This document shows positions 23,688 through 33,489 of a DNA stretch of 64,000 nucleotides, one piece after another. Positions within the stretch are counted from its first letter, which is position 1; each line of letters begins with the position of its first letter. The notes under the pieces are model-generated. The model worked only from the letters and a program-made list of their open reading frames with translations, did not search any database and had not been told where the DNA came from. This DNA comes from Chondrosia reniformis. Lineage: Eukaryota > Porifera > Demospongiae > Chondrillida > Chondrillidae. Position numbers and translations under genes: made by a program. The DNA lies in contig OX359190.1 of the NCBI GenBank assembly GCA_947172415.1, positions 4,340,001 to 4,404,000 of the forward strand. Reading direction: 5' to 3'.

Positions 23688-26600
23688 GTGTCTCCCCGCT
23701 TAGAATAATACCGGTTACAATCATTTAGTAGTATACCGATTCAGAGGTCGCCTAATTCTGCTTGACTTACGCGATTGAGTGGGATTGGAAACAGAACCTG
23801 AAGATTCTTGTGAAGTCGCACTGACATACGGTGAACTTGGCAAATCCTCAATGAAGGAATAATCTGCCGGTAAAAGAGCTGATGTGACCCCCTTATGAAT
23901 TAGCACCTAATCAATATGACGACGAACTACCTTTCCATTGATCAATTCCATTTCTAAAGAAACAGGTCCATTACGAGTGACAACTGTCTCCGGAATCTAT
24001 TTCGGCCCTGCCGAAAAGTTCCTAACAAACACCGGATGAAACTGCCTCTCCTTAGTCTGCTTGTCATGTGCTGCCTTTTGTCTGGCCTGAGCCTCCTTTA
24101 CACCATCCCTGGTGTTGGGTCTCACTAAATCAAGGATAGTCCTTAACCTTCAACCCATCATCAGTTCAGCTGGAGCTGTCCCCATACTAGAATGCGATGT
24201 TGTTCGGTAGTGGAACAGGAAACAAGATAATTCCCTTTGAACATCTTCCCCACTGCTCTTTTGTAATGCTGCCTTAAAGGTTTGAACATAACGCTCAGCC
24301 AAACCATTGGTTGATGGGTGGTATATAGGGAGCGGATGTAACATGATGAATACCATTCCCCCTCATTAACTCTTGAAAATCTGAGCTGGTAAATCCTGTC
24401 TCATTGTCAGAGACAAGTAACTTGGGAAGTCCATGGACCTATAGGCCACACCCATGGGTGGAGTGGAACCATTGCTGGTGACTTCTGATTTTATTTGGCA
24501 TTCTTTGCATGATTGAACCTTATTTTCTATGTCGCTGTCAAGACCTGGCCACCATATCACTGTCCGTGCTAATCTTTTCATTCTCGTTACCCCTGGGTGA
24601 CCTGCATGGAGCTCTTCCAACAGCATCTGTCGGCCAGCCCTTGGAATGACCACTCTACTTCCCCATAGAACACAGTCTCCCTCCACTGATAAATTCCTCT
24701 CTTCTACCTTCAAATGGCAGAAAATCGTCTAGTTGTGTATCCCACCATCCTGACAAAACCATGTCTGCCACCTTTGCTAAGATGGGGTCTCTCGCTCTCC
24801 ATGTTTTTATTTGTTTTGCTGTGATGGGACCATACTGGAACTGTTCCATTACAAAAATATTCTCAGCTGGCATAGGAACTACCCGCAGTGCCTCTGGTAA
24901 TGGCAATCGGCTGAGTAGATCTGCATGCAAAATTTGGCTGCCCGGTTTGTAAGCAATCTTGTACTGGTATGTGCTTAAAGTGAGTGCCCAACGTTGGACC
25001 CTGGCTGACGCCATGACTGGAATTGCCCTCTTCTCATCAAAGATGTGTTGCAGGGGCTTAGGGTCTGAATGAATGGTAAATACTCTGCCATATAAGTACT
25101 GATGGAATTTCTTTCCTCCGTAGATAATGGCTAATGCTTCCTTGTCCAGTTGTGCATACTTGCATTCTACCTTAGACAGGCTGCGACTTGCAAATGCAAC
25201 TGGCCTAATTTCTCCATTCTCCATGCGATGGGAGAGTACTGCTCCAATGTCATATGGAGATGCATCACAATCCAGCAGGAGTTCCTTATTCGGGTTATAA
25301 TAAGTCAAAACATCTGATGACAACAAGGCTTGCTTTGCTGCTGTGAAGGACCTTTCTTGCCTCGATCCCCAAATCCATTCCTCTGATTTCTGCAATAGCT
25401 AATAGAGTGGTGCTAACAAACTGGCTAAGTCTGGTAGAGACTTGCCATAATAATACATCATTCCCAGGAACGAACGTAACTGAGAAACATTTTCAGGCCT
25501 GGGTGCATCCACAAGTGCTCTGACTTTGTCATCTGTGGGTTTCAAACCCTCTGCAGATATGGTGTGCCCTAGATATTCAACTGTTGGCAAAAAGAAAACA
25601 TTTTTCTTTCTTGACACGCATCCCCGATTTCTCCAGTCTGGACAAAACCTCATGCAACTTTTCCAAGTGCTCTGTTTCAGTTCTCCCTGTCACCAATATG
25701 TCATCTAAGTAGACGGAGACATGAGGAACCCCTTGCAGAATGGTTTTCATTGTTCATTGGAATATGATGGTATTCCAAATGGTAACCTGTTGAATTGGAA
25801 TAGCCCCTTGTGTGTGTTGATCACTACCACCTTCTGTGACACTTCTGCCAACGGAATTTTTGATAGGCATGGGCAAGGTCCATCTTGGAAAATTGCTTCC
25901 CGCCAACTAGTGACAAAGATGTCCTCAATTTTTGGTAGTGGGTATGTGTCCAACTTTGTGACACGATTCAGAGTGACTTTGAAATCACCACATATTCTCA
26001 TGAACCTTTCCCTTTTTACTACTGGCACTATTGGTGTGGCCCACTGGGAAAGTTCTACTGGCGTGATTATGCCATTCTTCTATAGTCTCCCCAATTCCTG
26101 CGGCGTATGGTACTGTCCTTCCTTTACGGAAAATAGGGGCTGCCTCTGGGTCCACATGTAATTGTGCTTGGAACTCCCTTGCGTTCCCTACTTCTTCTCC
26201 AAAGATAGCCTTATGTTCCTCTAATACGTCCTGGAGGTGCAGGGGGCAATAGATGCTGAAGATGGCCGGCCAGTTGAATTTGAATTTGGCTAACATGTCT
26301 CTTCCAAACAATGTAGGGCCATTACCAGCCACCACCAGAATACTGACTGGTTCATTTTGTCCTTCATATTCTGCTTGTAATTGGATGTACCCTAGCACCA
26401 TCAGCTGCTCCCCTGTATATGTCCTAAGCTTCACCTTGGATGGGTGTACTCTTGGTCCATTTCCCTTCCAAAGTTGTTGATAGGTTTCTGCACTGATAAC
26501 TGAGGAAGCTGCCCAGTGTCTATCTCCATTGGCACCTCCTCCTGATTAACCTTGATGATAACATTAATTGGTGCCACTTTGGATGCTGACATAGCAAATA

Positions 26601-27491
26601 GGTCATAGGTAGGTTCCTCCTCCTCCTCCTCTGACCCTTTCTTAATTACATTTGTTTTGCCACCATGATTTCTTTGTCAATGATGACTCTTTTCCTTTTT
26701 TGAATTCCTCAGGTGAGCCATGTCCAGCACTCCAGCAAGCTCTAGCTATATGTTCAGTCTTTCCACAGCGGTGGCATTCAGCTTTTTAAAACGGCATGCA
26801 CCTGCAGTATGCTGCTTACTCTTACATGTGTAACATCGGTTAGAGAACTCATCCCTGTTTCCCTTCCTATGGCTAGCATTTATCACCAGGACCTGTTCCC
26901 GTTCTTCCTAGCTCCTGCTTTCCAACAGCCGCTTGTTTCTTAGCTTGCAGTTCTTCTGCGTTCTGTTCCACTAACTCTGATGCCTGAGTTAGTCCAAATG
27001 CTTTTTCAAAGGTGACTTCTGGCTTTGCCAAAAGTCAGCCTTGCAGTCTTGTGTCATTAGGCCGCACACCAGTAGATCCCGAAGCATATCTTCCAATGTG
27101 TTACCGAATTTGCAATGTTGCACTAATCGTCGTAATTTGGCTACGTAGTCGGCCACGTTTACTCCTTCTTTCTGGAACCGGGAATGAAAGCTGAAACGCT
27201 CCTCAATTACTGACGGTCTCGGACAGAAGTGCTCTTGGACTCTTGCCACTAACTCCATGAACTTGAATTCTGTCGCCTTTTGTGGCGCTACCAAATTGCG
27301 TATCAATTGATACGTGCTCGGCCCACAAACGCTAAGCAAAATTGCTCTCTGCTTGGTATCTTCCTTGACATCATTTGCCATGAAATATTGCACCTTCCTT
27401 TCCGCGTATGATGGCCACTGCTCTCTGCTTTGATCGAATTCTCCTACTGTTCCGTGAGTTGTCATGCTAAAATCCTGCCCCATCGCCATTT

Positions 27492-27707
27492 TGCAATATC
27501 CAGACTAACCAAGCGCAACAATAGCGTGGAACGTTTAATAATGATTTCAACAATTACAGCTGATACACACTAAAACCAAAAAACTGATTAATGCACAATG
27601 CAATTATACATATACTACAAGTGTTACTAAAAATAGTCACATACACGACTACCTAAAATGACATAATACAACATGGCTATATATAAGTCTACATAAAAGT
27701 TAGTACA
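27492..27707 (-). repeat. Ty3/Gypsy fossil, 5' LTR
   Basis: Partner of 23471-23687. The gag frame begins just inside it on the minus strand. Confidence 0.9.
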
Positions 27708-28149
27708 TTAATCTTTATATATATATATTGTTTTCAGACATTATGTTAACGTATGGTTTCCTGTTCGGAACCTTGTATATATGTATATACCGTAAATCAA
27801 GAAATTCATGCGTTCATCTAATTCGTGCGGATTCGTGTGAGGTGTCCCATCGTGCACAATTTATATCACACGGAATTTCTCTTATGTATGAAATAATTAC
27901 TGTAACATGCAGGTACATATGTGCACATGTAACTTTACAGCATTAAGTGTGAATGGTAGGAGAGTTTGAGCATGAACTTTCTGCATGCGGTATTTTGAGA
28001 AGCCGAAAGTGGTACAGACCCCGGAGGAAGCTATTCAAACTAAAACACTTCGTCAATGAATAAAGCGTTTCTTCATTGAGGATTTCTCTCAGCGAATAGC
28101 ATCCCCTCCAGTGCGTACAGGCGAGTTTCTTTCGTCAAAAACTTCACTT
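27708..28149. other. no gene recognised
   Basis: Starts with a TA-rich tract, then AT-rich sequence without a recognisable domain. The part after about 27960 may be the 5' portion of the Penelope-like element, but it shows no clear motif. Confidence 0.4.
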
Positions 28150-29470
28150 TGAGGTAAGCACTCAAACATCAACTCCCCAGCCTACCACCTATCAAAGTTG
28201 GCTAGAAGTCTCTCCCCATTAATAGGCAGGACTCGTCACACTGTTAAGAACTCAACCCACTTGGTTAATCTTCTTGCGGAGATAGAAATTGAAAAAGAAG
28301 AAAAGATGGTTAGTTTTGATGTTACCAGCCTATTTACCAAAGTACCGATCTAGGAAGCCCTTGAGGTTACTGCAGAGTTACTCCAGAAAGACACAGCACT
28401 AACAGAAAGAACAGACCTCACTCCGGACACCATCATCCAACTACTCAAGAAATGCCTCTCTACTACCTACTTCAGACTGGGAGACAGTTTCTATGAACAA
28501 ATTGAAGGAGCAGCCATGGGTTCTCCACTTACACCCATAATAGCCAACATATATATGGAACATTTTGAAACCCACCAACTGGTTACGGGTACGTCGATGA
28601 CACCTTCATTATTTGGAAACATGGGGAACAACAATTGCTAATTTTCCTGAACCATCTAAATGCTCAAAAAGCACCATCAAATTCACGATAGAAGAAGAAA
28701 CCAATGGACAGCTACCTTTTCTGGACTTTTTATTGAAGAGAAACTCAAGACATCTACATACCAGTATTTACAGGAAGCCTACTCACATGGACTGTTACAT
28801 CCATTTCAAATCAAACCACCATCCAGCCACCAAGTTGGGCACCATTCTAACCTAGCATTTTAAAAAGGAACTACACCATCTTCTCGGTGCCTTCACTGCC
28901 AATGGATACCCCCAAGAACTTGTCCAAAATACCCTATCCAAAAGGAGAAAAATCAGACAGCCAGATTTTCAACCAGACGACCAGCACCGCATCCTACGTA
29001 TCCTATACATTAGAGGTTTTAGCAAAAACCTGCAAAGAACTTGTCGTTCCATTAAAGTGAAGATAGTACATGAAGCCACCACCACATTACGTTCAATTCT
29101 TAGCAAATCCCAAACCCCTTAGGTGACCTAGAGAAGAATGGTATCATCTACCAAATACCTTGTGAATGCGCCCAGGTTTACATTGGGGAGACGTCCAAAA
29201 CACTTAATCAAAGGATGAATGAGCACAAGAGATCAGTAAGAAGAGCAGACCACACCAACTCACTGGCCGTTCATACACTTTAGACATCACATGGCATAGC
29301 ATGGGAGGAAGCAAGGGTGTTACGGTGTGAACAATACAAGACAAGGAGGAAGATTAAAGAAGCCATGTACATCCAAACTACCCCCTGCATCAACATGGAT
29401 CAAGGGATGACCCTGGACCCTATTTGGAAGGACATCTATTTAACTCATTAACACATGTTTTTATTTATTC
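28150..29470 (+). mobile_element. Penelope-like retroelement (RT plus GIY-YIG), decayed
   Basis: The N-terminal part reads NSTHLVNLLAEIEIEKEEKM, then VSFDVTSLFTKVPI (28310-28350), the first catalytic block of Penelope reverse transcriptases. GAAMGSPLTPIIANIYMEHF (28510-28565) and YVDDTFIIWKHG (28588) follow; the YVDD box is the active site. The C-terminal half contains IPCECAQVYIGETSKTLNQR (29155-29215), a GIY-YIG-type nuclease module. The linker between the RT and nuclease carries frame changes, and a segment seems to be missing between the palm blocks at about 28570. Penelope elements prime reverse transcription at nicked or free 3' ends. Confidence 0.85.
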
Positions 29471-29574
29471 ATTTTTATCCTCATTAATTATTCACCGCCT
29501 TATTTACATTACATCATCACTCAACTCATGTCACAATTTTTCTATTTAAAGGGCTTGTAATACCCTCTTCCTCA

Positions 29575-29625
29575 TTATGCTGATGAATACCCCCGGGTTG
29601 AAACGTTCAATTTGTTTTAAATACA
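29575..29625 (+). ncRNA. hammerhead-ribozyme-like core at the Penelope 3' end
   Basis: CTGATGA at 29580-29586 is followed by ATACCCCCGGGTT (a possible short stem II) and GAAAC at 29600-29604. These are the two conserved strands of a hammerhead core in the right order and spacing. Hammerheads are known in the terminal repeats of Penelope-like elements. I could not draw a convincing stem I or cleavage site, so this may be a decayed or minimal form. Confidence 0.45.
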
Positions 29626-29827
29626 ATTGTTGCTGAGTCTCAATAAATTAGTACACTCATTATGAACGCAACAAAAACCCTTATCACTTTATATATATAT
29701 ATATGTAATTGCAGTGCATGGCACTGTTTGTATATACCTTTTGTTGCTCCTTTTTTCAATATACGGTAGCCGCAAAATTTATGTTACCATGCGAAGTTCG
29801 TTCTTCGCGAACTTCGCCTGTAGTTCG

Positions 29828-29975
29828 TACGAAGTGAGCCCGAAGTGGGCTCGAAGTGTGTACGAAGTGAGCCCGAAGTGGGCTCTAAGTGTGTACGAAG
29901 TGAGCCCGAAGTGGGCTCGAAGTGTGTACGAAGTGAGCCCTAAGTTTGTACGAAGTTCGTTCGAAGTTCGCCCGA
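29828..29975 (+). repeat. 33-bp subterminal repeats, left end of Tc1-BEN element
   Basis: Three full 33-base units beginning TACGAAGTGAGCCCGAAGTG (29828-29926) plus a partial unit. Each holds three CGAAGT half-sites. The mirrored array near the right end uses the same CGAAGT core, so these may be binding sites for an element protein. Confidence 0.85.
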
Positions 29976-30063
29976 TCGTTAACACCAGCATTACTAGGGA
30001 GTAAATGTATTGTGTGCGCATGTCGCTTCAAGTTGCAAGAGGAGAGTAGGTCTATCGCGAGTT

Positions 30064-31065
30064 ATGGTTTCATTCTGTGAGTACAAACGGCAGAGAATTG
30101 TTAGTCTTTGGCAAGATGGGTACAAGGCACCATCAATTGCAAAGATTGTGGCAAGAGAGAATCTTCCAGCCACAAGACAAGGAGTCCATAAATTTCTAAA
30201 TAAGTATAAAGAGTGTGGTACTATTGGTAGACGAGAAGGTGCAGGTTGAAGGTCAAAGATAAATGCTGAAATAAGAGGATTGGTGGATGAGAAGATGATG
30301 ACAGATGATGAAACCACAGCTAAAGAACTGAAGAAAATGTTGTCAGAGCATGGCCATCAGATATGTGAAAGAACGGCATTGAAATGTCGCACTCAGCTTG
30401 GATGGACACACCATGGTAGTGCCTACTGTCAAATGATCCACGATGTAAACAAGGAAAAGCGATTGGAATGGGCGAGGAAGAACATAGGAGATGACTTCAC
30501 TGACTGCATCTATTCAGATGAGACGACGGTGCAAATAGAGACCCATCGCCGATTCTGCTGCACCAAGTCTGGCCTTAAACGAAGGTACAAGCCAAGACCA
30601 AAACACCCGACAAAGGTTCACGTGTGGGCAGCCATAAGTAAGAAGGGCAGATCAGGAGTTTGCATCTTTGAAGGCTGCATGGATGCTGTGGCATATGTAA
30701 ACATCCTGGACAAAACCTTGCTGCCAATGATTCAAGTGTTGTATCCAAATGGACACAGGTTTGTTCAGGATAATGACCTGAAACATACATCTGCTCTTGC
30801 ACAGCAGTTCTTTCAAGACAAGGGAATCAATTGGTGGCGTACCCCACCTGAGTCACCTGATTGCAACCCAATAGAGAATTTATGGCATGAACAGAAGGAG
30901 CATTTGAGAAGAGAAGTGAAACCAAGAAGCCAAGAAGAGCTAATTCAAGGAATAGCTGCATTTTAGGAAACAGTTGTTGTCACAAGGTGTTGCAAATATA
31001 TCAATCATTTAGCCAAAGTTTTGCCTAAAGTCATCGAATGTGAAGATGTACCCACTGGATATTAA
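30064..31065 (+). pseudogene. Tc1-type DD34E transposase
   Basis: Residues 1-60 form a paired-type helix-turn-helix (EYKRQRIVSLWQDGYKAPSI, then AKIVARENLPATRQGVHKFL). The catalytic triad is visible: D in YSDET (30517-30519), D in FVQDND (30769-30771) and E in NPIENLW (30874-30876), spaced 34 residues between the last two. An in-frame stop occurs at 30247 (after RREGAG, before RSKINAEIRGL), and another at 30964, where a TGG-to-TAG change is likely; after it HLAKVLPKVIECEDVPTGY continues to a natural stop at 31065. The gene therefore needs only two repairs' worth of decay to explain its state and is a young relic. It acts on the terminal repeats and duplicates TA. Confidence 0.85.
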
Positions 31066-31241
31066 TGAACCTATATTATTGTTAGGCAAACTATTAACAG
31101 CAGCTATTTTGTACTCTATGATAATATATATAAGAAATATGTATATAACAATACAATAATAATATGATAGTACAACACATGCATGCCATGTAAAGGTGGA
31201 GTGTACATGTGACATATGCATACACATGTTAGAGAAGTTCG

Positions 31242-32291
31242 TTAGTTGTTTTTTGCCCTGAGTGCCTGGCAGGCTTTACCTATAGAAATAAGACACTTTT
31301 GCCACAATGGTTCAAATTCCACTTGATTGTTAAAGCGATAGACTTCATACAGCCGTGCTTTGATTTCCTTCAGTTTTTCTCTTGGCAAACTTGATACTGT
31401 ACTTCCTCTAAACACTTCTTCACCAAAATAGCTATCCCTTGCCAATTTGACAGCCAGGCGTCCAGCTTTGGTTGTAGACTGAAGTAGCTTCTGGTCATTA
31501 GCAATCACATCAGCAGCTGTTTCCAGTGCAGGCTGATTGCAGGCTGAAACTGGGGTGCTGTGGAGCTGGGGCAAGTTTTCAACATCACAAAAGGCCTCCC
31601 TATGGTACATTTGAAATCCAATGGCTGGTGACAGCTCATTTGGCAGGAGGCATTGCTCAAGCTCGCCTTGTCTGCTAACAGCAGGAACTGGCTGGCATTC
31701 TTGATTCTCAAGTTTAGCTTGCAACTCAAGAATCTTTGCTGCTTGCAAATCTTGCATTGCTTGAATTTTCATGAACTGCTCATGTACGTAACCTTCAATG
31801 GTTTGCTAGGTGAACCTTTGTGCCCACAGCTCATCAAATACCTTCTGCAGATCTAGAGTCAAAATCAGGCTGTGACACAGCATAACTTGACAATGGAGTT
31901 TTCTCTACAGGTACTTCTGGTAAAGGCACATCTGGGAGGGGTACTTCCAAGGCTTCAACAGGTTCTAGGGTTATCTCTGGTGATGGCATTCTAGGTTCTT
32001 GGGTTACCTCAGGTAATGACATTCCAGGTTCTGGGGTTATCTCAGGTGATGATACGAGCGCGGTTTTGTGACACATAGGATGGTCACTTCCTTTTTTCCT
32101 TTATTGCTTGTAGCTGTCTTTGTGCACTTTCTTTTGTTTGGAGGTTCCACTTCAACATCATCATTCTTCTGGATCTCTTTTTGCTTCTTCTTCAATACAT
32201 CTTTGCTGCCAATTTCAAGAAGAGTGGCAGGAAAGACTCTTCTGCCCCATTTAACTTTAACCTTTGATCCTTCCTTCAGTTTTCTTTCCAA
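31242..32291 (-). pseudogene. BEN-domain protein inside the Tc1-like element
   Basis: Read leftward from 32291: MERKLKEGSKVKVKWGRRVF then PATLLEIGSKD (a small beta-rich module often seen ahead of BEN domains in invertebrate proteins), a basic patch (PPNKRKCTKTATSNKGKK), proline/glutamate repeats (PEITPEPGMSLPEVTQEPRM), a helical segment (IQAMQDLQAAKILELQAK) and a C-terminal BEN-like domain (AGRLAVKLARDSYFGEEVFR, then GSTVSSLPREKLKEIKARLY). BEN domains bind DNA and recruit chromatin factors. Frame changes near 32040-32070 and near 31850, plus a stop near 31810, interrupt it, unless some are introns. Its position between the element's TIRs suggests it travels with the transposon, perhaps controlling expression or binding the CGAAGT arrays. 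Confidence 0.75.
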
Positions 32292-32399
32292 AATTAAAAA
32301 TCTCAGATAGATTGCACCTCAGGTGTGAAATTCTTTAGATTAACACAAGTACACTACAATGCATGTTTACTCAAAGTTCATCTGCGAACGGTTTGTTCA

Positions 32400-32650
32400 A
32401 ACTTATGTCTTTGTACGAAGTTGGTCCTAAGGGGAAGAAGTTCTCACAAAGTTGGCCCGAAGTTCGCACGAAGTTGGCCCGAAGTTTGCACGAAGTTGGC
32501 CCGAAATTGGCCTGAAGTTGGCACGAAGTGAACCCTAAGTTCGTACGAAGTTGACCCCAAGTTCGTACGAAGTTGGCCCTAGTTCGTACGAAGTTGGCCC
32601 TAGTTCGTACGAAGTCAGCCCGAAGTTTTCTAGCGAAGTTCACTTCGAAG
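32400..32650 (+). repeat. subterminal repeats, right end of Tc1-BEN element
   Basis: About ten diverged units of 20-24 bases based on (CGAAGTTGGCCC)(GAAGTTCGTA), ending next to the right terminal inverted repeat. Same CGAAGT core as the left array. Confidence 0.8.
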
Positions 32651-32990
32651 TGGTAACATATATTTTGCGCCTACCGTATATACGTACACACACACACATG
32701 CACACACGCTGCCTATATATACCTATAGTAGAAACATACATAGTAAGAATGGATATATACCTAACAAACGGTCTCATTAATTTGTTCATGATTTTTTGCC
32801 TTCTGTGTAAAACATATGTGCATGCATCGGTACATCCATACATGGATGCATGCATCATCTCTATGTATATATCCCCTAAAATATATCCCCAACTGCAGCT
32901 ACATGTGTGTAGTTTCCTACTTGGACATTTTGTGTACATATACATGTATGCTTGTAACAAACACAATTGTTATTCTCTGACAACATGCAG

Positions 32991-33119
32991 GTGGCTACTC
33001 ACTATGAGGAACAGACTGGTGCATGCTCCTCAGTACTATCCAGTGTGGAGGTGGACCTCACCAAAGCAACGCAGAGCTCTGACACCATCGAGGAAGTCAA
33101 TGACATCACTGATCATGAT
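32991..33119 (+). CDS. isolated 43-codon exon, acidic protein
   Basis: An ACATGCAG acceptor precedes an open phase-0 exon encoding VATHYEEQTGACSSVLSSVE, then VDLTKATQSSDTIEEVNDIT and DHD, followed by a GTGAGC donor in phase 0. The low-complexity acidic/serine composition gives no family. Strand and phases fit both the RG-rich exons at 1-315 and the exon at 45319, so it may be a middle exon of one interrupted gene. Confidence 0.5.
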
Positions 33120-33284
33120 GTGAGCATTTACATTCATGATGCAATGTAATTGCTGACAAAAATGTCATGCTTCATACATGCATGTGCATATATGGATCCA
33201 TTATAGTTGTGCAGGAAAGACAGCAGGAGTAATTGAAGCATGGATGACGAGTGTCCATACTACTGTATGACATGCCTCATGAAG

Positions 33285-33430
33285 ACGGTCAGCAAGGGTG
33301 TTGTATGATTCATGCATATATAGCTAATGCTTCACTGTGTAACATCCCTTTCTTGTTTCTCTGCTTTTTGTACCATCCCTACATCTTTACTATTTTTGTA
33401 GAAAATTTTTATTGTTCTCTATAATATTAT
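33285..33430. repeat. fold-back repeat, half copy
   Basis: Matches the right arm of the fold-back at 54931-55157: CTTCACTGTGTAACATCCC, CTTGTTTCTCTGCTTTTT and CATCCCTACATCTTTACTAT. The other arm is missing, so this is a solo arm. Confidence 0.75.
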
Positions 33431-33489
33431 TACAATAATAAACGTTCAAACAATGTGGTTCTTTTACTGTACATGTTCTAATTGAAATT

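Larger units (their letters stand above)
23471..27707 (-). mobile_element. Ty3/Gypsy LTR retrotransposon fossil
   Basis: Flanking long repeats 23471-23687 and 27492-27707 (about 217 bases, starting TG and ending CA) share a TTAA-like target duplication. A purine-rich tract adjoins the left LTR on the minus strand. Reading leftward there is gag (from 27489), a zinc-knuckle region (about 26760-26870), protease (about 26430-26560), reverse transcriptase (about 25400-26030), RNase H (about 25000-25395) and integrase (about 24150-24700). It is nearly full length but broken, with about ten breaks. The LTRs differ at roughly 7 percent of positions by eye, so the insertion is not recent. Confidence 0.9.
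29762..32678 (+). mobile_element. Tc1-like transposon carrying transposase and BEN-domain gene
   Basis: The ends are inverted repeats: CGGTAG(C)CGCAAAATTTATG at 29764 and its near-identical reverse complement ending at 32676, each bordered by TA, the Tc1/mariner target. Inside each end lie arrays of CGAAGT-containing tandem repeats (29828-29975 and about 32400-32650). Between them are two convergent genes: a DD34E transposase on the plus strand (30064-31065) and a BEN-domain protein on the minus strand (32291-31242), about 180 bases apart. The layout looks complete, though both genes carry a few disabling changes. A BEN gene as a second passenger is not a feature of standard Tc1 elements that I know of. 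Confidence 0.8.

Noticed and set aside
29714-30021. Repeat-rich frames reading SVYEVSPKWA or LTSYTLRAHFG units
   Set aside because: They are translations of the 33-bp subterminal DNA repeats of the Tc1-BEN element.
32325-32643. Frames of the type ARNWPEVGTK / RTRANFV
   Set aside because: Same cause: right-hand subterminal repeat array.
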